From Priestia flexa NBRC 15715 (GTDB lineage Bacteria > Bacillota > Bacilli > Bacillales > Bacillaceae_H), in contig NZ_BCVD01000030.1 in NCBI RefSeq assembly GCF_001591565.1, forward strand, positions 1 to 34,197: a stretch of 34,197 nucleotides of DNA. The letters run 5' to 3'. Both the position numbers and the translations under genes were made by a program. This document shows positions 9,782 through 17,043 of this stretch, one piece after another; the stretch's first letter is position 1, and the number at the start of each line of letters is the position of its first letter. The notes under the pieces were generated by a model. The model was not told where the DNA came from, did no database searches, and was given only the letters and a program-made list of their open reading frames with translations.

Positions 9782-9881
9782 AGGCTGCCCAGCGCTGCGG
9801 TGTGCGAAGCGAAAACCGCTGTGCTGGGCGAAGCCTGCGTGGCGATAGCCACGCTTTACCCCCCGTTTCTAACAGGGGGGT
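9781..9881 (+). other. oriT: Origin of transfer (oriT)
   Basis: The key element is a 24-base palindrome at 9858-9881: ACCCCCC, a spacer ending CTAACA, then GGGGGGT. It closely resembles the ICEBs1 nic-site repeat and that of Tn916. Upstream are two more inverted repeats: GCCCAGC (9787-9793) with GCTGGGC (9823-9829), containing an inner GCGG/CCGC pair, and GCGTGGC (9837-9843) with GCCACGC (9848-9854). Position between coupling protein and relaxase genes is as in Tn916. The relaxase presumably nicks within the palindrome. Confidence 0.92.
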
Positions 9882-9952
9882 AGAAAAACAATAGGAAACT
9901 GTTCCAAAAGCCGAACAAAGCTTGATGGCACAACGGTTTGAAGCATATGAAG

Positions 9953-9991
9953 AAGATGTCAGCTTTTAGACTTTAGTTGACATCTTTTTTT
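9953..9991 (+). terminator. Terminator between oriT and relaxase gene
   Basis: AAGATGTCA (9953-9961) pairs perfectly with TGACATCTT (9978-9986), followed by T. It may limit readthrough from conQ into the relaxase gene. Confidence 0.75.
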
Positions 9992-10008
9992 AGTTTGGAG
10001 GGATGCGC

Positions 10009-11193
10009 ATGAATCAAGAAACTTGGTATCAACAATTAAGAGAAAAACGAATGGAATACGGTGTATCACAAAATAAATTGGCTGTTCATGTAGGTATTTC
10101 AAGACAATATATTAGTGAAATTGAAACAGGAAAAGTGACTCCTACTCAGACATTACAAAATACTTTGTTCAATGTTTTAGAACAGTTTAATCCAGACGCT
10201 CCTTTAGAAATCTTGTTTGATTATGTGAGAATTCGCTTTTTAACAACCAATCCAAAGCCTGTCATTGAAGAGATTTTGAAATTGAAAATGGAATACATGT
10301 TACATGAAGATTATGCGTTTTATTCTTACCTTGAACAATATGTCTTTGGCGATATTGTGGTGATGGTTTCGCCTGATGAGGACAAAGGTTGTTTACTCGA
10401 ACTCAAAGGAAAAGGATGTAGGCAATTTGAAAATTTTCTACTAGCCCAACAGCGAACGTGGTTTGATTTTTTTATGGATGTGTTTCGCGTTGGTGGCGTA
10501 TTTAAACGAATTGACCTTGCGATAAACGATAAGACAGGTATATTGGATATTCCGTTTCTAACTCAAAAATGCCGAAATGAAGAATGTATCTCTGTGTTTC
10601 GTAGTTTTAAAAGCTATCGTTCTGGTGAATTGGTACAAAGCGAAGAAAAGCCTGATATGGGCAATACGTTATATATCGGTTCGTTAAAAAGTGATGTATA
10701 CTTCTGCGCCTATGAGAAGGATTACGAACAATATGTAAAGCACGGCACATCACTGGAAGATACAGACACCAAGAACCGTTTTGAAATTCGTTTAAAGAAT
10801 GATCGTGCCTATCATGCGGTTGTAGATTTAATGGTGTATGAAGATGCTGGACGAACTGCCTTTTCGATTATTAATCGGTATATTCGTTTTGTCGATAAGG
10901 ACGAGAAAAAACGTCGTAGTAGTTGGAAAATCAATAAAGAATGGCAACGATTTTTAGATTTAGGTGTAAACAGAAAAATCTCATTAACCACAAAACCTGA
11001 ACCTTATACGTTCGATAAAACGCTCAGATGGTTAGCTCGACAAGTTGCCCCTATTTGGAAATTAGCGACTAAACTTGATGAAATCAATCAAACGACTGTG
11101 ATAAAAGATATGTTAGATCGGGCAAAGTTAACCAAGCGTCATCAACAATTGTTGATACAACAGGCGCTTGCGACAGAAGAAGTAATTAAATGA
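10009..11193 (+). CDS. nicK: Conjugative relaxase (NicK / Tn916 Orf20, MobT family)
   Basis: The 394-residue protein has an N-terminal XRE-type helix-turn-helix (about residues 7-60, with SQNKLAVHVGISRQYISEIE) and a replication-initiator-like (Rep_trans) relaxase domain with FKRIDLAINDK, NTLYIGS and NRFEIRLKNDRA. MobT relaxases nick oriT, bind the 5' end and drive rolling-circle replication and transfer. An ATG at 10003 directly abuts the ribosome binding site GGAGGG (9997-10002), so the ATG at 10009 is the better start. The oriT lies just upstream, as expected. Confidence 0.94.
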   Translation: MNQETWYQQLREKRMEYGVSQNKLAVHVGISRQYISEIETGKVTPTQTLQNTLFNVLEQFNPDAPLEILFDYVRIRFLTTNPKPVIEEILKLKMEYMLHEDYAFYSYLEQYVFGDIVVMVSPDEDKGCLLELKGKGCRQFENFLLAQQRTWFDFFMDVFRVGGVFKRIDLAINDKTGILDIPFLTQKCRNEECISVFRSFKSYRSGELVQSEEKPDMGNTLYIGSLKSDVYFCAYEKDYEQYVKHGTSLEDTDTKNRFEIRLKNDRAYHAVVDLMVYEDAGRTAFSIINRYIRFVDKDEKKRRSSWKINKEWQRFLDLGVNRKISLTTKPEPYTFDKTLRWLARQVAPIWKLATKLDEINQTTVIKDMLDRAKLTKRHQQLLIQQALATEEVIK

Positions 11194-11210
11194 TAGATTA
11201 GAGAGATTCC

Positions 11211-11300
11211 ATGAAACTATTGAAATTGATTTTGTTTACCGTTATTGGTGGAGTGTTTCTATGGTTTTTCGAATGTATGCGTCAAGTGACAAAGTATTAG
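11211..11300 (+). CDS. 29-residue membrane peptide (DUF3789-like)
   Basis: A short open frame encodes MKLLKLILFTVIGGVFLW followed by FFECMRQVTKY: one transmembrane helix with a basic start and a polar end. It resembles the tiny DUF3789 proteins annotated between orf20 and orf19 in Tn916-like elements (from memory). The ribosome binding site is weak (AGAGAG). It lies 17 bases after the relaxase gene and 21 before the next. Function is unknown; it could be a channel accessory. Confidence 0.5.
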   Translation: MKLLKLILFTVIGGVFLWFFECMRQVTKY

Positions 11301-11321
11301 AAGATGGAAGGAGAAAGAAAA

Positions 11322-11543
11322 ATGAATTTTGGTCAAAATTTATACAACTGGTTTTTAAGTAATGCACAGTCTTTAGTATTGATGGCAATTGTTGTGATTG
11401 GAATTTATTTAGGATTTAAGCGTGAGTTCTCCAAATTGATTGGCTTTTTGATTGTTGCGTTAATTGCGGTGGGATTAGTTTTTAATGCAAGTGGAGTGAA
11501 AGATGTATTGTTAAGCCTATTCAATCGAATCATAGGGTCTTAA
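11322..11543 (+). CDS. conC: Small conjugation membrane protein (ConC / Tn916 Orf19, TcpD family)
   Basis: The 73-residue protein starts MNFGQNLYNWFLSNAQSLV and has two hydrophobic helices (about 15-34 and 41-58), matching Orf19 of Tn916 and the TcpD/ConC family. ConC is an essential small membrane component of the ICEBs1 channel. An upstream in-frame ATG at 11304 overlaps the ribosome binding site; AAGGAG at 11308-11313 points to the ATG at 11322. It is followed by hairpins and a terminator that separate it from ardA. Confidence 0.88.
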   Translation: MNFGQNLYNWFLSNAQSLVLMAIVVIGIYLGFKREFSKLIGFLIVALIAVGLVFNASGVKDVLLSLFNRIIGS

Positions 11544-11548
11544 ATTGT

Positions 11549-11606
11549 ACCGTTTTTTTTGTAAAAGATAAGTGGTGTTCTTATGTTTTACAAAAAAATG
11601 GTGGAC
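11549..11606 (+). other. Long hairpin; possible single-strand origin (sso)
   Basis: A perfect 13-bp stem (11554-11566 with 11586-11598) with a 19-base loop lies downstream of the relaxase region. ICEBs1 and Tn916 each have an sso near this point, where the lagging strand is primed after transfer. I see no clear match to a known sso consensus, so this is a guess from position and structure. Confidence 0.35.
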
Positions 11607-11647
11607 CAAACGGTAGTGCGGTAGGGATAAACAATTCAATTTAGTGT

Positions 11648-11677
11648 ATCAACAGATAAAATGTTGATGCTTTTTTT
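11648..11677 (+). terminator. Terminator upstream of ardA
   Basis: ATCAACA (11648-11654) pairs with TGTTGAT (11662-11668), followed by GC and seven T. Confidence 0.75.
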
Positions 11678-11709
11678 ATGTCTATTTTTAAGAAAAGGAA
11701 GTGCATAAT

Positions 11710-12210
11710 ATGGAAATGCAAGTTTACATTGCCAACCTCGGAAAATACAATGAGGGAGAATTGGTTGGCGCTTGGTTTACGCCACCTATTGATATAGAAG
11801 ATATGAAAGAAAAAATCGGTTTAAATGGGGAATATGAAGAATATGCCGTGCACGATTACGAGTTGCCGTTTGAGATTGATGAATATACACCAATCTCTGA
11901 AATCAATCGTTTATGTGCCATGGTACAAGAATTAGAAGGCTCTCCGATTTATCATGAACTTTCTGAAATTCAAAGCTACTGGTTTGATAGTTTGGAAGAA
12001 CTAATGGAACATCAAGACGATATTATTTGTTATGCCGATTGTGAGGATATGGAAGATGTGGCTCGTTATTATGTAGAAGAAACAGGAATGCTTGGTGAAG
12101 TACCCGCTAATTTGCAAAATTATATTGATTATCGCGCACTAGGTCGAGATTTAGAGATTAATGGAGAGTTCCTCGTCACTCCACATGGCGTATTTGAGTA
12201 TATAAAATAA
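11710..12210 (+). CDS. ardA: Antirestriction protein ArdA (Tn916 Orf18)
   Basis: The 166-residue, strongly acidic protein matches Orf18 of Tn916: MQVYIANLGKYNEGELVGAW, YAVHDYELPF, and the C-terminal DYRALGRDLEINGEF. ArdA folds as a DNA mimic that binds and blocks type I restriction-modification enzymes, helping the ICE survive on entry. An upstream GTG at 11701 is part of the ribosome binding site region; AAGGAA (11695-11700) suits the ATG at 11710. It is preceded by a terminator and followed by a cargo operon with its own promoter. Confidence 0.95.
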   Translation: MEMQVYIANLGKYNEGELVGAWFTPPIDIEDMKEKIGLNGEYEEYAVHDYELPFEIDEYTPISEINRLCAMVQELEGSPIYHELSEIQSYWFDSLEELMEHQDDIICYADCEDMEDVARYYVEETGMLGEVPANLQNYIDYRALGRDLEINGEFLVTPHGVFEYIK

Positions 12211-12218
12211 CAAGTCCT

Positions 12219-12227
12219 TGCTATAAT
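12219..12227 (+). promoter_or_regulatory. Extended -10 promoter of the DUF6414/AAA+ cassette
   Basis: TGCTATAAT (12219-12227) is a perfect extended -10. No good -35 lies at normal spacing. An AGGAG ribosome binding site (12246-12250) and the ATG at 12260 follow. Confidence 0.6.
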
Positions 12228-12259
12228 TAATCTATTAAATATAGCTAGGAGAATACACT

Positions 12260-13024
12260 ATGTCGAAGAAATCGAAAGAGAAGTTCGGGAAAATTGTATA
12301 TTTTGATGAGCAAGCAGCTGTAGATTTATTGGAGTTAGAAAAAGAAGGTATGGAATCTGTAGTAATCAAAAAACTAAATGAGACAGCAGCTCAAGTGGAA
12401 GCAGGAGCATCTGTAAATAAGGGTATATTTAATTTTGCTAGATTAAAACTATCTGGAAATGCTTCCCATCAGAAAAACAATATTATTGAAACTCAAATTA
12501 CTAGTACTTTAATTAGTAGCTTTATGGATATAATCAAAACTAATCAAAAAATTACTAAATTAGAGAATCATCAACTTATTATACCTAAGGATTCTTCTGC
12601 ATATTTTAGGAATTTAGTCCCTATACTGCATATGATTGATGATATTAATAAATTAAATACTTTAAGCGCTGAAGATAAAGAAAACTTCAGCGGTATCAAT
12701 ATTAAAGGAATTGAGGATACCCTAGATTCACTTTCAGGATATTACGATCTTCTTTGTATATGTAAAAATGGCAAGAAAAAAATCGTAAGGTTTAATATTG
12801 CAGGATTACGAAATAATTATAATTTAAATGACTTAACCAAAATGGACTTAACATTATTTGGAGTTAAGGTAGGCGAATCATTAGATACCAACCTAGAATT
12901 TGAACACCAAATTGATAATATGACGACCCCACATAATACCACAAAAACAGGATTAGACTTTGATGAAGAACAAACTACGCAAATTACTTACGAAATAATA
13001 GATGTTATTTTAGCAGGAGTATAA
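12260..13024 (+). CDS. DUF6414-like protein, first gene of a two-gene cargo
   Basis: The 254-residue protein has an N-terminal IVYFDEQAAVDLLEL segment that I associate with the DUF6414 family (moderately sure, from memory). A polar, mostly helical middle and a beta-rich end with LFGVKVGESLD follow. No membrane segment, catalytic motif or DNA-binding helix is evident. It is AT-rich compared with the ICE core. It has its own promoter, and only two bases separate it from the AAA+ ATPase gene, whose ribosome binding site lies in its last codons. The pair interrupts the conserved ardA to conD order, so it is cargo. A role in defence or element stability is possible but unproven. Confidence 0.8.
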   Translation: MSKKSKEKFGKIVYFDEQAAVDLLELEKEGMESVVIKKLNETAAQVEAGASVNKGIFNFARLKLSGNASHQKNNIIETQITSTLISSFMDIIKTNQKITKLENHQLIIPKDSSAYFRNLVPILHMIDDINKLNTLSAEDKENFSGINIKGIEDTLDSLSGYYDLLCICKNGKKKIVRFNIAGLRNNYNLNDLTKMDLTLFGVKVGESLDTNLEFEHQIDNMTTPHNTTKTGLDFDEEQTTQITYEIIDVILAGV

Positions 13025-13026
13025 AA

Positions 13027-14139
13027 ATGAATATTGAAATTTATTATGAACCAAGAACAAAATTCAACAAGAGAATACAACCAATCGAACATAAAATATT
13101 TTTCAGTCGAATTATTCGTAATTGGACTAAGGATATAACGCTAGAATCTGTGATATCAAATTTAGATGAAGATTTTGAAACGTGTGTTATTACCCTAGAA
13201 GATTGCTCAGGAATCAACTCACATGTATTTGAAAACATCGATAATATAGTATCGATATTTGAAAGTTATTCCAGTATAAACACCTTAATAATCAATAATC
13301 CACCAAAGTTTTTTTATGACAAATTGAAGCAAATGGAAGGAACTGTCAAGGAAAAGAATTATAGTTATCCTAAAATTAATGCAACCCAAATAGGAAAAGT
13401 ACAACAAGGATTTGATTCAAATATAATTGGCCAAACTATTGCAAAAAAGGCAATATGCCGGAAATTGATAGCACAAATGATTAGACCAACAAAAAAGCCG
13501 TTGGTACTAATGTTCTATGGAAATCCTGGAATTGGTAAAACAGAAACTGCAAAATATTTATCTACCACCTTATATACAAAAGGAACACTTTTACGTGAAC
13601 AAATGACGATGGTAGGCGGAGATTCAAGTGTTAGGTTTTTCAAATCTACTTCCCATAGTGAAGATTCTTTTTCAAAGCATCTGCTCAATAGAACTTCTAA
13701 CGTTATATTATTAGATGAGTTTGCACTAGCACCTCCCTTTTTTCAAACTACATTTTTTCAAATGTTTGACGAAGGAATTTATTCTGATCAAAATTTTACT
13801 GTAGATGTTAGTAACTCTATAATAATCTGTACTTCAAATTTACAGTCTATACAAGATATGGAGAAAAATATAGATAATGCATTATTAAGTAGATTTGATG
13901 GGTTTATTCACTTTACTGATTTTACAGATGAAGATAAAAAGAAAATTGCAGAGAGAATGATTAACGAGTTTATCAATCCCAAAAACATGAAAAAACAATT
14001 TATTGAAAAATTAGATCAAACATTGATAATGCAAAAAATAGAGAAGGCGTTACCTCAATTAACTAATGTAAGAAATATTAGAAAGTATACGGAAGATGTA
14101 ATTGCAGACACACTAATGAATGACTTATTGGACAATTAA
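13027..14139 (+). CDS. AAA+ ATPase (Clp-like), second gene of the cargo pair
   Basis: The 370-residue protein has a unique N-terminal part (1-125), then a AAA+ module: a ClpA/B-like IIGQTIAKKAICR lead-in (133-145), Walker A GNPGIGKT (165-172), Walker B VILLDE (226-231), sensor-1 IIICTSN (265-271), and a likely arginine finger in ALLSRFDGF (R289). A small lid domain ends the protein. It resembles Clp/HslU-type remodelling ATPases but has no protease partner here. Its partner is probably the DUF6414-like protein encoded just upstream. The gene is AT-rich and followed by its own terminator. Function is not known to me. Confidence 0.88.
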   Translation: MNIEIYYEPRTKFNKRIQPIEHKIFFSRIIRNWTKDITLESVISNLDEDFETCVITLEDCSGINSHVFENIDNIVSIFESYSSINTLIINNPPKFFYDKLKQMEGTVKEKNYSYPKINATQIGKVQQGFDSNIIGQTIAKKAICRKLIAQMIRPTKKPLVLMFYGNPGIGKTETAKYLSTTLYTKGTLLREQMTMVGGDSSVRFFKSTSHSEDSFSKHLLNRTSNVILLDEFALAPPFFQTTFFQMFDEGIYSDQNFTVDVSNSIIICTSNLQSIQDMEKNIDNALLSRFDGFIHFTDFTDEDKKKIAERMINEFINPKNMKKQFIEKLDQTLIMQKIEKALPQLTNVRNIRKYTEDVIADTLMNDLLDN

Positions 14140-14145
14140 AAAATT

Positions 14146-14182
14146 TAGCAGTGAACTTTAAAATAGTTTACTGCTATTTTTT
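14146..14182 (+). terminator. Terminator of the DUF6414/AAA+ cassette
   Basis: TAGCAGTGAAC (14146-14156) pairs with GTTTACTGCTA (14166-14176, one G-T pair), followed by six T. Confidence 0.85.
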
Positions 14183-14210
14183 ATCTCAAATATAGAAAGG
14201 AACGAAATAA

Positions 14211-14603
14211 ATGAAAAAATTAAAAAGTTATACACGTATTTGGTCAGTTGAAAAAGTGATTTACGCAATTAATGATTTTCGATTACCTTTCCCAGTGACC
14301 TTTAACCAAATGTCATGGTTTGTGCTTTCTCTTTTAGCTGTCATGCTACTTGGAAACCTCCCTCCCCTCTCCTTGATTGATGGGGCGTTATTAAAATATG
14401 TTGGAATTCCAATTGGTTTGACTTGGTTTATGAGTCAAAAAACATTCGATGGTAAAAAACCGTATAGCTTTCTCAAGTCTGCATTGACATATTGGTTTAG
14501 ACCAAAAGTCACCTATGCAGGAAAACCTATCAAACTACAACGTGTGAAAGTAAATGAAAATATCACCGCTGTTAGGAGTGAAGTCCATGCGTTATCCGAT
14601 TAA
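14211..14603 (+). CDS. conD: Conjugation protein ConD (Tn916 Orf17, TcpE family)
   Basis: The 130-residue protein matches the TcpE/Orf17 family: KSYTRIWSVEKVIYAINDFR, two adjacent hydrophobic helices (about 40-75), FMSQKTFDGKKPYSF and a basic C-terminus. TcpE/ConD proteins are membrane parts of the Gram-positive conjugation channel. The ribosome binding site AAAGGAACG is good. Its end overlaps the start of conE by 17 bases, so the two are coupled. Confidence 0.9.
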   Translation: MKKLKSYTRIWSVEKVIYAINDFRLPFPVTFNQMSWFVLSLLAVMLLGNLPPLSLIDGALLKYVGIPIGLTWFMSQKTFDGKKPYSFLKSALTYWFRPKVTYAGKPIKLQRVKVNENITAVRSEVHALSD

Positions 14604-17043
14604 ATACCTTGAAAATAATCTCGTTTTCAACCATGATGGTGAATGTTTTGCGTATTATGAGCTGTTGCCATATAATTATTCCTTTTTATCGGAGGATGAA
14701 AAAGTACAGGTGCATGATAACTTTCGCCAATTAATCGCACAAAATCAAGACGGCAAAATTCATGCTTTACAGATCAGTACCGCTAGTAGTATTCGCTCGG
14801 TACAAGAACGAAGCAAAGAATTAGTCATAGGACGATTACAAGAGGTTGCTTATGAACGGATTGACGACCAAACAGAGGCACTTGTTTCGATGATTGGTGA
14901 ACACCAAGTCGATTATCGTTTCTTTATCGGTTTTAAACTGTTACTCAATGAAGAAGAAGTCAATATGAAATCAATAGGGAAAAACATCAAAAATTCACTT
15001 TCTTCATTTGTCCGTGATGTAAACCATCACCTGATGGGAGATTTTGTTTCCATACCGCATGAAGAAATGAGACGTTTCTCTAAAATGGAATCTTTATTAC
15101 AAAACAAAATATCGAGACGTTTTAAGATCCGCCCTTTAAATAAAAATGACTTTGGTTATTTGATTGAACATCTTCATGGACAAACTGGAATGGCTTATGA
15201 CGAGTATGATTATGCTCTCCCTCTAAAGAAATTTAAAAGGGAAACTTTAGTGAAACGATATGATCTGATTAAACCGTCCCGTTGTTTAATTGAGGAAAAC
15301 CAACGCTATTTAAAAATCGAACAGGAAGAACAAACAACATATGTGGCCTACTTTACGATTAATTCCATTGTCGGTGATTTGGAATTTCCATCGGATGAAA
15401 TCTTTTATTATCAACAACAACAATTTGATTTTCCAATAGATACCTCCATGAACGTGGAAATTGTAACAAACAAAAAAGCATTGTCTACCGTTCGGAACAA
15501 GAAAAAGGAACTTAAAGACTTGGATAATCATGCCTGGGAATCCGATAACGAAACAGGCAGCAATGTCATCGACGCATTGGAACAGGTCAATGAATTAGAA
15601 GATGTGCTCGATCAAAGTAAAGAAGCAATGTATAAGTTAAGCTATGTCATTCGAGTATCTGCCCCTAACTTGGATGAACTCAAACAGCGTTGTAATGAGG
15701 TAAAAGATTTTTATGATGATTTGAACGTAAAACTTGTTCGTCCGTTTGGAGATATGATTGGTTTACACAGTGAATTTATCCCAGCCAGTAAGCGGTATAT
15801 GAATGATTATATTCAGTATGTTACATCTGATTTTTTGGCAGGTCTTGGGTTTGGCGCAACGCAAATGCTCGGAGAAACGGAAGGGATTTATTTTGGCTAC
15901 AACTTGGACACAGGAAGAAATGTCTATCTCAATCCAAGCCTAGCTAGTCAAGGCGTGAAAGGTTCTGTCACCAATGCGTTAGCTTCTGCATTCTTAGGTT
16001 CACTTGGTGGTGGGAAATCTTTTTCTAATAACCTGCTTGTTTATTATGCCGTTCTCTTTGGTGGTCAAGCACTCATTGTTGATCCAAAGGCGGAACGAGG
16101 AAGATGGAAAGAAATGTTGCCTGAAATTGCTCATGAAATAAATATTGTTAATTTAACGAGTGAGGAAAGCAATAAAGGACTACTTGACCCTTTTGTCATC
16201 ATGAAAAAGAAAAAGGATTCGGAAAGTCTTGCGATTGATATTCTTACCTTTCTCACAGGTATATCGAGTCGGGATGGAGATAAATTCCCTGTATTACGAC
16301 GAGCGATTCGAGCTGTTGGTCAACAGGAGGAACGTGGTTTGCTTCTCGTGATTCATGAATTAAGAAGTGACCCCAATCCATTAGCTGGTCCCATCGCTGA
16401 CCATATCGAAAGTTTTACGGATTATGACTTTGCCCACCTACTCTTTTCGGATGGTACAGTGGAAAATTCGATTAGTTTAGAAAAACAGTTGAATATCATT
16501 CAAGTTGCGGATTTGGTGTTACCAGACGCAGAAACAAGTTTTGAAGAATATACAACCATGGAACTTTTGAGTGTCGCCATGTTGATTGTCATTTCCACTT
16601 TTGCACTAGACTTTATTCATTCAGATCGTAGCGTATTTAAAATCGTGGACTTAGATGAAGCTTGGTCATTTCTACAAGTCGCACAAGGAAAAACACTTTC
16701 AAATAAATTAGTACGTGCAGGGCGTGCGATGAATGCTGGTGTCTACTTTGTTACACAGAATGCGGACGATTTAACCGATGAAAAATTGAAGAATAACATC
16801 GGTGTAAAGTTCGCCTTTCGTTCTAGAGATATGACAGAAATAAAGAAAACTCTTCAATTCTTTGGTGTGGATGCGGAAGATGAATCGAATCAAAGGCGAT
16901 TACGGGAACTGGAAAACGGACAATGTTTAATTCAAGACTTATATGGGCGTGTGGGGATTATTCAAGTCCATCCTGTCTTTGAAGATTTGTTTTATGCTTT
17001 TGACACGCGTCCACCGACACAGGAGAAGAAAGGTGGCGATTAA
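14587..17043 (+). CDS. conE: VirB4-like conjugation ATPase ConE (Tn916 Orf16)
   Basis: The protein of 818 residues has a VirB4-type layout: an N-terminal domain and a C-terminal ATPase with Walker A GSLGGGKS (about 471-478) and Walker B VDLDEAW (about 686-692), plus VTQNADDL. ConE powers the channel at the membrane. An in-frame ATG at 14554 lies inside conD; the ribosome binding site AGGAGTGA (14574-14581) fits the ATG at 14587, which begins MRYPIKYLENN. It overlaps both conD and conG. It is the most conserved marker of this ICE superfamily. Confidence 0.95.
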   Translation: MRYPIKYLENNLVFNHDGECFAYYELLPYNYSFLSEDEKVQVHDNFRQLIAQNQDGKIHALQISTASSIRSVQERSKELVIGRLQEVAYERIDDQTEALVSMIGEHQVDYRFFIGFKLLLNEEEVNMKSIGKNIKNSLSSFVRDVNHHLMGDFVSIPHEEMRRFSKMESLLQNKISRRFKIRPLNKNDFGYLIEHLHGQTGMAYDEYDYALPLKKFKRETLVKRYDLIKPSRCLIEENQRYLKIEQEEQTTYVAYFTINSIVGDLEFPSDEIFYYQQQQFDFPIDTSMNVEIVTNKKALSTVRNKKKELKDLDNHAWESDNETGSNVIDALEQVNELEDVLDQSKEAMYKLSYVIRVSAPNLDELKQRCNEVKDFYDDLNVKLVRPFGDMIGLHSEFIPASKRYMNDYIQYVTSDFLAGLGFGATQMLGETEGIYFGYNLDTGRNVYLNPSLASQGVKGSVTNALASAFLGSLGGGKSFSNNLLVYYAVLFGGQALIVDPKAERGRWKEMLPEIAHEINIVNLTSEESNKGLLDPFVIMKKKKDSESLAIDILTFLTGISSRDGDKFPVLRRAIRAVGQQEERGLLLVIHELRSDPNPLAGPIADHIESFTDYDFAHLLFSDGTVENSISLEKQLNIIQVADLVLPDAETSFEEYTTMELLSVAMLIVISTFALDFIHSDRSVFKIVDLDEAWSFLQVAQGKTLSNKLVRAGRAMNAGVYFVTQNADDLTDEKLKNNIGVKFAFRSRDMTEIKKTLQFFGVDAEDESNQRRLRELENGQCLIQDLYGRVGIIQVHPVFEDLFYAFDTRPPTQEKKGGD

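Noticed and set aside
16943-17032. Upstream extension of conG
   Set aside because: It lies within conE in another frame; a ribosome binding site supports GTG 17033 instead.
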